A DNA stretch of 64,000 nt. Source: Rhexocercosporidium sp. MPI-PUGE-AT-0058 (Eukaryota; Ascomycota; Leotiomycetes; Helotiales). The stretch is from the NCBI GenBank assembly GCA_020746875.1, contig JAGTJL010000015.1:186001-250000 (forward strand), given 5' to 3'. Positions 11,707 through 23,113 of the stretch are shown in pieces. Every line of letters begins with the position of its first letter. Within the stretch, counting starts at the first letter, position 1. The translations under genes were made by a program, and so were the position numbers. The notes below the pieces were generated by a model that was given only the letters and a program-made list of their open reading frames with translations, was not told the DNA's origin and searched no databases.

Positions 11707-12752
11707 TCAAATCAAACCAGCGAACAAATCATCAAACGCGTCGCCCTTCTTCCGTTTCTTCTTCGGTCTTTTGGCTGGTGTCGCCGAAGCTCCAACACCA
11801 TCTCCAACACCAGTACCAGCACCACTCTCTGCCTCTCCATCTTCCTCCACCCTCTCTCTCCTTTTCTTCTTCTTAGACTTCTTGACCTCAATCCCTTCAT
11901 CTTCTCCCGCAATATCAACAACTTCCTCTCTACTCACAACCTCCCCGAGATCAGTCGCACGTGCATCAGCCACCTGCTCTGCAAGTAGAACCTCTTTCAC
12001 ATCGGCATCTCGGCCTCCTTCATTTTCATTTCCATCTTGGTTTGCCTTCTCCCTCCCAAGTCCCCTCAAAACACGTCGCACCCTTGCCAGCGTCGCCATT
12101 AGCATAAGTCCCAATGCCGCATACTGATTATCAGCCACGACATTCGAGAAGGCCCTAGCAATAATAAATTAGCCTCATCCTCAAACCCCAATCCCGACCA
12201 TATCCCCATCCCCCATGCCCCCCCATCTTCCCCCATCTACCTCACGACTCGTGATACCTCTCAAACAAACCAAAGATGAGAATTTAGAAGAGAAATGAAG
12301 CAGGGATGAGAAGGAAAAAGAGTTAAAGAAAAAAAGACTCACAGAAAACATCTCGGCAGCACCCAAACCTCCAAGAACTCCACACGCTCCTCAACCGTCT
12401 CCCTTGCGGCCTTGACATACTTCGACTCTCCCTCTCCTACCCCATTTCCTCCTTTCACCTTCTTCCTCTTTCCCTCCCCATCGCCCTTCTTCTTCTCACT
12501 TCCCTCCTTTCCACCCAGAGCCCCAATCGTCGAAGCAGAAGAAAACCTCAGACACCTCTCCAACGCCTCCACCTCCTCCACCAATTTCCCAGCCTGCCTC
12601 CGTAGGATAGAGAAGGACTTCCACCACTTGGCGAGGCGGTGCTGGTTTTTGTTGCGGTGGTGGGTTAGGTGGAGGAGATGGGCTGTGGATGTTAGTTCTG
12701 TAAGTGGTGAGAGAGAACTGGGAGAGTTGAGTGAGAGTGGTGAGGATGGCAT
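11707..12752 (-). CDS. RMP1: RNase MRP protein subunit Rmp1
   Basis: Protein subunit specific to RNase MRP, which processes pre-rRNA at site A3 and some mRNAs. Two exons, 12752-12343 and 12154-11707, give 285 residues. The intron is 188 nt, with a GTGAGT donor and a TAG acceptor. Diagnostic features are LLHLTHHRNKNQHRLAKWW near the start and the conserved LPRCFLAFSNVVADNQ stretch, formed exactly across the splice, followed by YAALGLMLMATLARV. The C-terminal half is acidic, then Lys-rich (KKSKKKKRRER, RPKKKRKKG), consistent with nucleolar localisation and RNA contact. The C-terminal tail (FDDLFAGLI) is short. It is tail-to-tail with GPI7. Confidence 0.88.
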
Positions 12753-13338
12753 TTTTGATTGAGGGATGATTTTGAAGGCAATTATTGATTGGGCATTCTT
12801 GTTCCCGCTTGAAGTTGAGGGGAATCACAGTTATGATTGAGAATGAGATTAGGATGATTTGTGAGTTGGTGCTTTCGTGAAGATGTGAGTTTCAGTGAGG
12901 TATTTGGACTTGATGGTGATTTTTTGAGCTTTCGATGCGTCGAGACGAAGCGAAGCGAAGCGAGGTGTTGAGTTAGCGCCAAGAATTTAATCTTTGGTTG
13001 GACTTTCGAACTTTGATCGATTATCTTAAGGCCTCCAACACTTAAATCTAAACCGTATGTGATGTTTCGGAATCAAGAGTTACGAGACTCAAGTGGGTTT
13101 CAATGTTAAGAAATCATTTTAACATTGCATATTGAGGCCCGGCGCGCAACACGCAGTTGTACTGTACAGTACAGTACCTGACAAGGGTTCGATCAGCGAT
13201 AAGATAAGAAACGATGACGCTTACTGTACAGTACTCGCGGGCTGAGTCAACATTTTCCTTCAAAAACATACATCCCACCTTCCACCTCACTCACCTCTAC
13301 AACAACCTCTCTAACTCAATACCCCTCAATCCTCCAAA
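12753..13338. other. Divergent intergenic region, RMP1 / CAF16-like
   Basis: Presumed bidirectional promoter of about 590 bp. It includes palindromic GTAC-type runs (around 13157-13178 and again near 13227) but no coding signal. Confidence 0.45.
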
Positions 13339-14201
13339 ATGCCAACCCAATACATAGACCAAACCGGCGCCCCCCAAATAACAGTCTCCAACCTCTCCTA
13401 CACCTTCCCGGACCGCTCACTCGGCCTGCAGAACCTAACCCTCTCCCTCCCCCCTCCTCTCGCACCCTCCTCATCGGCGCCAACGGTGCCGGCAAAACAA
13501 CTCTCCTGCGCCTCCTGTCGGGAAAACGTCTCGCGCCCTCAGGAACAATCTCCGTAGGTGGTCTCGACCCATTCAAAGACGGGCTCGAAGGCGTGACATA
13601 CCTCGGGCTGGAATGGGTACTGAACCCAATCGTGCGAACGGACATTGGTGTGCGCGAGCTGCTGAAGTCGGTTGGCGGTGATCATTATGCTGAGAGGAAG
13701 GACGAGTTGGTCGAAGTGTTGGATATCGATCTCGATTGGCGCATGCACGCCGTGTCGGACGGAGAGCGCAGGCGGGTACAACTCGCCATGGGCTTGATCC
13801 GGCCGTGGAGAATCCTGTTATTGGATGAAATTACAGTCGACTTGGACTTGTTGAGCAGGAGTAATTTCCTTGCCTTCCTGAAGAAGGAGACGGAGACGAG
13901 GAAGTGTACGATTGTGTATGCGACGCATATCCTGGATAATCTGGCGCAGTGGCCGACGCATTTGGTGCATATGAGTCTGGGGAAGGTGAAGGAGTGGGGA
14001 GGGATCGAGACATTTGAATTGGATGGTAAGGGGACCGATACGGGGAATTCGAGGTTGGGGGAGTTGGTGTTGGGGTGGTTGAAGGATGATTTGGGGGAGA
14101 GGGGGCCGAGAAATGAGGGGAGGACGAGTGAGGGAACGGCGTATTTGGCTGGGGGTGTTGGTGGGTATGGATCGGAGAGTTTGAAGAAGAGGACTTTTTA
14201 G
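13339..14201 (+). CDS. CAF16: Caf16-like soluble ABC ATPase, with one frameshift
   Basis: Single ABC-ATPase domain protein without membrane spans, like yeast Caf16, a CCR4-NOT-associated factor. The N-terminus reads [17 protein letters not shown] in one frame. From nt 13461 the protein continues in another frame: [19 protein letters not shown] (Walker A), [15 protein letters not shown] (degenerate signature, usual for this family), [12 protein letters not shown] (Walker B) and YATHILDN (H-loop). The two frames meet in a pyrimidine tract with six C's at 13449-13454. One more C would give a continuous protein of about 287 residues. No intron can join the frames, since there is no GT/AG pair that spares the conserved text. 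Either the sequence has a homopolymer error or the allele is broken. Confidence 0.85.
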
Positions 14202-14529
14202 GTGGTGGGAGGGATGAGAGATGATGTGATGTTATGTGGTGAGGATTTACTTGGGTTGCTTTGGGTTACAGCACAGCATGAGGCCTCAACGGCTCTGGGT
14301 TGGGTATGCATAAAACGGTCGGCGCAGCATTTAACATTGGGCCGGCGTTCAACAAATACTGGTATCTATTCAGAACCAGCAGGTGTAGGAGAAAAATTTC
14401 TTTATTCGCCTTCAGGTTTCTGTGGGTGTACATTCTACGGTACAGCATGAGCACTTCAACTGCTCTGGATGATGATAGACTAGCGCAGTATTTAACACCT
14501 GGTCGGCGTTCAACAAGTCTTGGTCTCTA
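14202..14529. other. Convergent intergenic region carrying part of a tandem duplication
   Basis: Lies between the CAF16-like and ELP2 stops. It holds the first copy and most of the second copy of a diverged direct repeat (separate entry). Small open frames here appear to follow from the repeat. Confidence 0.5.
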
Positions 14530-14545
14530 TCAAGAACCAGGAGAT
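14273..14545. repeat. Diverged direct repeat at the ELP2 3' end (two copies)
   Basis: Copy 1 spans 14273-14384 and copy 2 spans 14442-14545. Shared blocks include ACAGCATGAG, GCTCTGG, a GCGCAG..TTTAACA stretch, CGGCGTTCAACAA and AGAACCAG. The copies differ by substitutions and a small internal length difference. Copy 2 overlaps the last ELP2 codons and stop (14530-14532); copy 1 lies downstream of ELP2. Confidence 0.75.
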
Positions 14546-17202
14546 TGAGATGGGGCTATAGAATAGACACGCAAAGAACTGTCTTCACTCGCGATTGCGA
14601 GCTCCATCTCTATTCCCTCCGTCTTATCACAGTTTGTGCTTGTGGGCTTCCAAGCCAGCTGCGTGATGGCCTTTGTAGAATATGGGTATGGGCTTCATAG
14701 AGGTGTCAGTCAAAATACTACTTTTACAGAAAACGTTCATGAGAGGGTGGACTGCTGACCTTGAATGCTCCACATCCAACTCCATCACCGAAAAAGCCTT
14801 CTTAACATCGACGCAATAAACCCTAACACGGCCGACTTCAGTGCCAACAGCGAGGTAAGTCTGTTGGCTATCAGGCAAACAGACATTCATGAAATCCACC
14901 GCTGTAACAGGAGCGTCTTCCGCAATGGTCGCTTTGCAGACGTACCCACCTACACCTGATGCACTTGCTTCTTCGTCCCTCGCCCAGATCTTAACCTGTT
15001 TATCCCTCCCAGCAGTAGCGAAGGCTGGTGCCGTTCCTGAAGTTGGTGCCCAAGCCGCATCCAGGATCATCCTAGAATGGCCTTTTGGGTTTGATTCTGC
15101 CAGCTTGTACGTCGATGACTTGCGTGACCCATCTCCTCCTTTTTCTTCTCCGTCACGTTGAAAAACAGCCCATTGCCGATCTCGCCCAACACTCAGCAAG
15201 AACTTATCATCCTTCGAGAATCTCAGCCTCGCAACCGTCAACGAATGTGCCATCAATGGCGGCTTAACCTCATGCCACCCCTCCGTCTCAAAGATTCTAA
15301 TAACAGCATGATCAATAGACGTCGCCTTACAAGCCGTAGCGACTAAAGCCCCATCATGGCTAGCGGCCAGAGCAGAGATCTCATAGCCATGCCCGTACAG
15401 CTTCTCAATCTCCGGCCAGAGGGTATGGCGCGACAATTGGTCTTCGAGCGGTGGATGTGCCAGACTGAGTGTGGATTTGCGAACGATGGAGGAGGGGTCG
15501 AGGGCGTTACGGTCTTTGGGGTTGCTTGGTGTTACCTCCTGGTCGTCGTCGACGGCTTCGATGGCTTTGTTGGATAGGCCTAGGACGGGCATGTTCGCTG
15601 CATCTGGCATATCCTCTACATGTGATCCTGAGAATCCACACAGCGTACCCAGCATATTCGCTACGGCTTTTGGCTCGTTGAAAACACGAAGTAGCTTCTC
15701 GTCTGCGCCCGAGACGAATTTCGACGCTCCTAACGAGTCGATGCAGTTCAGATCGTAGCCGTGGATTTGAGGCCTCGCCATCTCATGCCAGGAAACCAAG
15801 TCTTTTCTTTTCCATTTAGCATGTAATCGTGTAGTCTGGTCGGAGCTAGTGGAAAGTAAATAGTCTCCCTCTTTCGACCACGCGATCCCCGTCACGGATT
15901 GTGTGTGCCCGCTAATGCCAACGCCTTGAACCCATCTATCTGCCGCGATGTCGTGATCCCATAAGCGCCAGCATCCTGTCCGTCCAAGACACACGACCGT
16001 CTCGCCCGATGGCGACCATAGCCCAGTCCAAAACCCACCCGTGCTTCCAGTAGCGGTCGTAGAGCCTTTCTCAGCACTAATCTCACCCATCCTCGCAACC
16101 GTGATCCAGACACCAGTCGCCTCATCTGGCTCCCATATAGCGAGCGAGTTATCTGCTGACGCAGAGAGAAGTTGTAGTTTACCACCCACAGCCCTCCATC
16201 GAGTACTGTAAATCCAGTCCTCATGCCCGAGCAGAAGCGCCTCGAATGTAGCTGAGAAATCTAAATCATTCGCTTTGAACCGGTGCGCTTTATTCGAGAG
16301 GGATTTTCCTGGTAGGAAGGCTCCTAGAGAAGGGTCCGCGGTTGCTGCTGCGGCGGGTAATTCTTTTCCTTGGTGGATTCTCCAGAGCCGGATGTATTTG
16401 TCCTGGCTGGCTGATGCGAGGATGAGATCGCTGTTCGGATCGAAGCTCTCTTGTGTAAATTCTAGAGATCGGATCCAGCCTTCGTGGCCGGATAGTGTTG
16501 CTTGGAGCTTGAAAGCGGGGCTGGTTGTGGAGTCGAGGATGTAGAATTGAATTATGTCTTTGGTTCCTGCTACAGCCAGTACATATGAATCCGGGGCGCC
16601 AGCTAAGTTACTCAACGCCAGAGAGAGCGGGAAGAATCGAGGTTTGATCGTTATTGTCTGCTGTAGTGACGCGACGTTCTGGTCATCTAGAGTCCATACC
16701 TTGACCGTTGAATCCGCGGATCCTGTGACGAATATCTCGGGAGAGCGACTCGAGACTCCTATGCAATTGATGGAGCTTTGATGGGCTGTGAGGGTTTGAA
16801 TACATGTGTACTGTTCGGATGCTGGATCTTTGCGCCATATCTTCACGGTTTTGTCTACAGAGCCGCTGAGGAGGAGGCCGGGAGATTCAGGTATGAATTT
16901 GACGGCATTCACGATATCTGTGTGGCCGCTGAGAAGGGCGTAGACGCCTTTTGAGGTTTCTCTCTATGGAATGTTAGCTATTGCTTTGATCAGAATAGAA
17001 AGGGTCACTTTGGGCCTCATGTAGTAGCTATTAAGCATAGCCGAAGTATCCAGAGCGACGGATAACTCACTTGTGGTTGCCACAACGCAACGTTTCTATC
17101 TGCTCCATATGCCAATAGTCCAGAGAGTACATCCCAATCAGCAGCAGAGGGGTGACGGTTTGCCCCTGCTGCTAGATACTCAGCGCTGGCTTGAGCCATC
17201 AT
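14530..17202 (-). CDS. ELP2: Elongator complex subunit 2, WD40 protein
   Basis: WD40 subunit of Elongator, which adds the 5-carboxymethyl group to wobble uridines of tRNA (the mcm5 part of mcm5s2U). Exons: 17202-17071, 16963-14760 and 14692-14530, giving 832 residues, the usual size. The N-terminus AEYLAAGANRHPSAADWD is diagnostic. It is followed by many WD repeats with GH...D dipeptide spacing (LLSGHTDIVNAVKF, LLGHEDWIYSTRW, ISGHTQSVTGIAW, KGHSRMILDAAW). The last exon (KAITQLAWKP, then LAIASEDSSLRVYSI) restores the conserved C-terminal blade. Reading straight through that intron gives a nonconserved tail. ATG 17202 is followed at once by a second ATG at 17199, so either may be used. The gene is head-to-head with URM1. 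Confidence 0.93.
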
Positions 17203-17718
17203 CGTGTCATACCCAGGCAGGCTGAGGCAGCAGCTCAATAATTGTGAAATGTAAAGAGTTTGACAGAACCTAGAGAGATCATCGAGTGTAAATTGTGCCT
17301 GGTGATTCAGCTTTCATGGCTCTGAGAGCTCTGTGTAGACTGATCACGGGGTTTGATGAAGATGTTTCTAGGTGAAGATTTTTCGCTAAAGACGACCTCA
17401 CCGTGCCCGTTACCGGGGTCAAAAAATATTAATGTCTTTGGAAAGATTCTATACAGGAAATCGCCTAGAGGCAGGTGAATTTCAAGCATGAACAGCTATT
17501 ACGACTTTACCTTCGAGTATAAATTCGCAAGTCCAAAATTTCGAATACTGCCTTAGAATTCACTCCGTACTGAAGGAAAGTGTGGTGATGCTAAGCGAGC
17601 AGGCCACATTTTTATTCCAACCACGTCGAGTCTCTTCAAAACCTTCCTCGCCTCCAAGGCAAAGGAACTAAACAGCTTAGCAACTCTCAGCAAGACCGAC
17701 ACCTACGACGCATCCAGT
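17203..17718. promoter_or_regulatory. Divergent promoter region shared by ELP2 and URM1
   Basis: About 516 bp separate the two start codons on opposite strands. No other gene fits in the gap, so both promoters must lie here. No clear TATA box or named operator was recognised. Confidence 0.6.
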
Positions 17719-18399
17719 ATGACGTCCGATACTCCAATCCCTCTTACCGTAGAGTTCTCGTAAGTTCATTTCAGGCTATGGAGCGTGGGGTGCAGCGCTA
17801 ATCAGTCTTCTTCTTCTTCCTCCAGTGGTGGTCTGGAGATGCTCTTCTCTGACGAGCGCAAACATAAGATCCAAGTCCCTGCCAAAGACGACAAGGGAGA
17901 TGCTGTCACAGTCGGCTGGCTTGTTGACTATCTCTGCGAGGAGCTCATGAAGGACACAAGAAAGGAGATGTTTCTATTGGACGGTCACGTGTAAGCCACT
18001 CTCACTATCTGTGCATTCCTCCCATGCAGGCACCATACACCGATACACCGCTTCTCAACGATTTTGCATTGTCCTCCAGTCTCTACCTCCCCTCTGCATT
18101 TTCGCGATCAACTGCATACTGCGTTGCGCTTTGCATCAGCTTGTCATGGGTTGTCTGCGTGCAGTACATGGCTCCCCGGAAAACAGTACCCTCACCGTTT
18201 CCAATCCCCTCGCTTCTCCACGTCCCTTCAAAACACACAGATAAATCGGGATATACTCACTGACGACTTGCATGCATATAGCCGCCCGGGCATTCTAGTC
18301 CTAATTAATGACGCTGACTGGGAGCTGGAGGGAGAAGCCACATACGCCTTGCAGCCCAACGACAATATTCTCTTCGTCTCAACTCTACATGGAGGCTGA
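17719..18399 (+). CDS. URM1: Ubiquitin-related modifier 1
   Basis: Sulfur carrier and ubiquitin-like modifier. Thiocarboxylated Urm1 supplies sulfur for 2-thiolation of tRNA wobble uridine (the s2 part of mcm5s2U) and can also be conjugated to proteins. Exons 17719-17759, 17826-17990 and 18282-18399 give 107 residues. Recognised by [50 protein letters not shown] and the obligatory C-terminal diglycine (STLHGG, then stop), with nothing to trim. The second intron is 291 nt, long for this window, and has a GTAAGC donor and a nearby CTGAC branch. It lies head-to-head with ELP2. Confidence 0.96.
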
Positions 18400-18954
18400 T
18401 CTGGCAGATCATTCGATATGTAATTCAAACTCATCACGCCCTTCCACTGTGATAAGAGTCCTCTCCTATTATGCGCATACAATTTCTTTAAGCTGTGCTA
18501 GCTATTGCCGATCTAGATCCCCAGCCAGATCTCGATATTACCGCCATTGCTAAAGCCTCCTTCTGAACGGGGTGATGTGATGAAGATCATCGGAGAGGCA
18601 TGTCATCGAACCCTAGATTATTTCGTGCGATATGCAGCGTTCTCGAGGAGGCTTTCCTCTGAGCTGGACAATGGACAACTCACAATAGTGGCAGGGAAAG
18701 CCCTGCATAGATCTACGCCAGGATTACCCCACACCACCAGAAGCAGACACCCAGGTTCCACTACACCCTCGCCTCACCGTTCTGTACCCTCTGTGCCTAA
18801 GACATTCTCTGCCAGTCGGCGACCACTTGCCAATACCACGACGCTGTCGCAAAAAATTGCCTCAGGGATATCCCTTCGTCGCACGATCACTTTTCTACAG
18901 GCTCCAGCTCTGTAAGAGTTATTCGTTAGCTGTCAAACGCACGTCAACCTCACG

Positions 18955-18983
18955 TCAACTCAACTCAACTCAACTCAACTCAA
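18955..18983. repeat. (TCAAC)5 microsatellite
   Basis: Five perfect tandem TCAAC units followed by a variant unit, in noncoding DNA downstream of URM1. Confidence 0.85.
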
Positions 18984-20662
18984 GTACCAAGGTTCGTCCC
19001 GTAGGCGGAAGTCTGTGCAGCGTGATGAAGCTTGTGTGACTGCACTTGCATTTTGCAGTTGCGCTCTTGGGTGTCTTAATTACTTGCACGAACGTAACCA
19101 TGCACAAAATAATTCATCAGTCATCAGCCAGCAGCCATCACGAACCCAGCATATCAGTCGACGCACGAAGCCTCCCCGGGTGTACAAAACGGCATGGACC
19201 ACTATCTTGGGATTCTCCGATCTCTCCCTCCGAATCGCTCAGCGGTGTAGGCCGCACCGCACCGCACCGCCCGGCTGGGCCGACCCAACCCTGACCTACC
19301 CTGCTCTGTCTACCGTCCCATCTCATCCTCTCAATTCCGGTAAGGCTGTCAACCAATGCAAATCCCTTGCTTGAGCTCGTTCTTTCCCACGACCTACGAA
19401 AATTGAATAACCACGGGCCTCGAGTCCGGAATATCACTCGCTGCGCGATTTACCAGCCCAACCCAGGCCCTGACAATGTTCCAAATGGACAAGAACTAAG
19501 GGTCTTGAAAATTCCAGAAAGGGCAGGTCGTTCGTCTTGTTGCACTTTAGCAAACTCAAGTTCAAGACTCCAGCAAATCCTTTTCATGGACAGCATTAAA
19601 TCTGTTGTTGCAGGCTTTAGCGCGCGCGGGATTATCATTACCACTATCATGGGTTGGATTAGGTTGGTTGCAGTGCCGTCCAGTCCCTAGTGATAAGCGC
19701 CACAGATTTTTGAGGCGTTACGTGATCGCATCTTTCTTCTGGTCTCCTGCGTCTCCTGGCTCGCAGAGGAGAGATATGGTCTCGCCGTCGGTCAGTCAAG
19801 TCAACCCTCCGGCGCAGTCCTGTCGTACGGAGGTGTGCTAGCTAGGTAGCTAAGGATTAGCAGGCTTGTGAATTATTACGACACCCACTCCGTAGATAGA
19901 TAGCATAACATAGCAAGCGATCTCGATTACCACTTATTACGCTATAGAGTCTTCCGAGGACGTGGTGCTGAAGATAAGCGTGCATTGACTGGAGGGTTTC
20001 CGTTTCCCCCGTCCAGGATTGTGGGGATACTCTCTGGTAGCTGGGCTCACTGCACCCATGTAAAGGGGGAAGAAGGAAAAGAGCTAACCGAGAGGTCGCG
20101 ACCTCAAAGCCCGGGACGAAAGTGCATTTCCATTTCCGACTGTCTTCACAACCATAATGAGTGACAAACACGGTTTACCTAGGAGCAAGTGTGTGGCAAA
20201 TTATTGAGTAATAGATAATAATATTCTTTCATTATTCTCCGGGATTTACGGTCCAAGCTCTTGACTATCTCATCCAATGAGGAAACAAAAGTGCATATTG
20301 ATACATAGGTGCTGATAGAGTGTATTTATATTTCTAATTACTCAAAGCCTGCGCAATGATAGATCGAGACGATTGACATTATCTCCCCGAAATGATGCGA
20401 AAGCCAAAATCCAAGTAAACTACCCCCTATGATATCCAACCTTCGTCTCCCTGCGAGGAGGGAAGAGCGATGTAACAATAAAGTCTTTGACAACAGATAT
20501 CCTCCCATCCAATCCCATCCCAAGTGTGATACAAATATTTTTAGCTTCCAGTAATGAATGTGACAAGTGAAGATAATGGACAATAAGAAAGGGATGTACA
20601 TGATTGCAACCTGATTGAGGTCGGCTTTGATGCAATAAATGAGATAGAAAGTTGAAGAGAAA

Positions 20663-20688
20663 AGAAGAGAAGAGAAGAGAAGAGAAGA
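20663..20688. repeat. (AAGAG)n purine microsatellite
   Basis: Tandem AAGAG units in a purine-rich stretch downstream of the Azf1-like gene. Confidence 0.85.
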
Positions 20689-21166
20689 AAAAGAAATCGC
20701 AAGCTGATGATAATGATGTTAGCAATGAAGAAACCCTCCCAATTGCGAACCCAAATAATGCCTCGAGAATTGCCAGCCTATCCCATCCCATTTCATTCCG
20801 CTATCCACCTCGCAACCATATGTCTCGTCCGGTCCATCTATCCACAGCTATCTTCGTTCATCCGTCCATGAGTCCATGTTCATGTTCAGGTCCAGTTGAC
20901 TTTCATCGTCCTCGTGATAGTAATACACCATTTGCTTGCTTGTTGTGATATTCCATGTCCTTGTTGTCGCGCCTGCTAGGTCGTGTCTCGTTCGTCTCTC
21001 ATCAACAGTCGTAAATAGCGCCTTTTGCTTCATGTACTGCACCCGCGCTTGTGTCGTATTTCTGCAAGCCCCATCCTTCATGTCCACATATCGTCTTCCT
21101 CATCATCGTCTTCCTCGCCTTCGTCATCTTCTTCCTTCACATCATTGATGCAGTCGACAACTACAA

Positions 21167-23113
21167 TCAGTAGATCCTATCCCCAAAAGCAAGTTCGTTG
21201 CTGCTTCTTCCCTGTTCTTCATACCCATCAGACGGCGCATCCTCATAGCCAACCGAGCTCGCCCCTCTACTTCCACTATGAGAATGGCCACTCTGGCTCC
21301 CATCATCAATATCAAACATCTCATACTGTCCACCGTCACCTCGTCCACCAACATGGCTAACGATACCACCAGCACCAACAATCATATTACTCCGGCCGGG
21401 TCCCGCCATGCCAAACCCTCTTCCACTCATACCCAAGCCACGCATACCAGAGTTGAGGGACATGGAGGCGGAGGAGGAAGCAGAGCCGACCTTGCGGTCC
21501 TTGCCGCGGCCCTTGATACCTTTGTTGCTATTCTTGTACAGGTTGGCGAAGTACTCCCACATCTCCTTGTCACCGGCATGCACGATGTCGCCGTCCTTGA
21601 TAGAGGCGAACTTGGCAGTTAGGTTGCGGATGGTGTCGATGTGGAATTTGTTTTGGTGGGACTATTGCAGGATCGTCAGCTTGGATCTTATTTCGCTACT
21701 CTGGCTTTGATCTGGTTTGAACTGGTCTGAATGGATATATACTATAATAGGTAGGGGACTCTTCCATCAGGTAAGAGAGGGGCGTTCAAGAGAGTGTGTA
21801 GGGGTGTGGCTGAGTAGCCACTGCTCAGAGGGGTACAAGCGAAGAAGTAAACATATTGTGGGTCATGGCCCCGGAGTTGAAACGGAGGTGCAAATTTGCT
21901 ACCACATCCATGCTTATGCTCATGATGTAGGCATTGTACAAAGGGCAAAAAGTAAACGTACCTTGAGATTGCCCAACTGAGTGAACTGCTTAGGACAGTC
22001 GTCGAGGCGACAGCGGTAGGGCTTGGACTGGTCGTGGACGATCTTGTGGGCGCGGACGTTGCCTCGTTGGGCGAATCGTTTCCCGCAGATTTCACATTGG
22101 TATGGACGCTCTCCAGTGTGTCTTCGCTCGTGAGTCTAGAGGCAGATTAGCAACCAGACTCTACGTAGATAGTCCACTCGTAGACTTGTAGATGGCTAGC
22201 ATACCTTTAGGTTTCCAAGCTGGGAGAACGTTCGGCCACAGCCTGGCTCTTTGCATGGCTAGAAGTATGGAGATTAGTAACTGAATTTCAACAGCTGGGT
22301 GGAATAACTTACGTATGGCTTCACTCCTGTATGAGCTCGCTCATGAATATCCAGGTGTGTCTTCTGATAGAAACTCTTGTTGCAGTTCGCAATCGTGCAT
22401 TGGTAACGCTTCTTGGAGTTCTTTGGGCTACTTGAATCTTCCTGGAGAGTCGAATGCGTGAGCTTGTACTTCGTCTCCTCTCTTGAAGGGTACACGCCGA
22501 TCTGGGAGGTAGTTTGTGTCGAAGGGGGGGGTTGGAAAGCACCTACCACAGGTCTAATCTGTTCGGTAGAGGAGGTTGCCTGTGGCTGGGTGGTTTGCGC
22601 CTTTGCTTGGATGGCTTTCATGAGAGTATCAACTTCTGTTCCGAAGTTGATCTCTTGCGCCTGGGATGATGTTGGAGTTGTCTTGATATCAGCAGAATGG
22701 AAACTTGGAGCGCTGGTTGGGGTGGACCACATTGGTTCTGACTTGATCGGTGGGCTTTGGCTGTGGTGCTCTTCGACATAGCCTTGTCGAGACGTTCGAG
22801 GGTATGAGACTTGCCTACTTCCGTCGTCGTCTGCTTGCATCAAGCGAGGAAGTGGTCGTTGCTGGATGAAGTTGCAGTTGGCAAAAGCTGGGACGATCAT
22901 GTTGGTGTTGGGTCCGGAGTATCCACTAAAGCTAAAGGGATTGTGTTGGTGGTGGTGGTGTTGCTGTTGTTGCTGAGTTACCACCATGTTGTGGGTAGTG
23001 GTCCCGCTGTATGTTTGCGCTGGAACATATTGAGGCGCCATGATAGTTCGAGTGAGTGCCGCTGACGAGGCTGCCCGTGAGTCGTATGACTGAACAATAC
23101 CGGAAATGTCCAT
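21167..23113 (-). CDS. Azf1-like C2H2 zinc-finger transcription factor
   Basis: Nuclear DNA-binding regulator with four consecutive C2H2 fingers. Exons on the minus strand: 23113-22313, 22258-22205, 22135-21962, 21661-21167, giving 507 residues. The fingers are [48 protein letters not shown] and [18 protein letters not shown]. The following block ([38 protein letters not shown]) is the hallmark of the yeast Azf1 group, glucose-responsive regulators. The N-terminal half is low-complexity, with a Gln/His run near residue 55, and the C-terminus is Gly/Ser-rich. [12 protein letters not shown] at 23113 is the only ATG in this open frame upstream of the fingers. The last intron is 300 nt. The target genes in this organism cannot be told from sequence. 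Confidence 0.88.

Larger units (their letters stand above)
18400..21166. other. Gene-free stretch between URM1 and the Azf1-like gene
   Basis: About 2.8 kb between two 3' ends. The frames are short, with skewed composition and no motif I recognise. It holds TCAAC and AAGAG microsatellites and GCACC-type runs near 19250. Part may be 3' UTR of the Azf1-like transcript. Confidence 0.45.
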
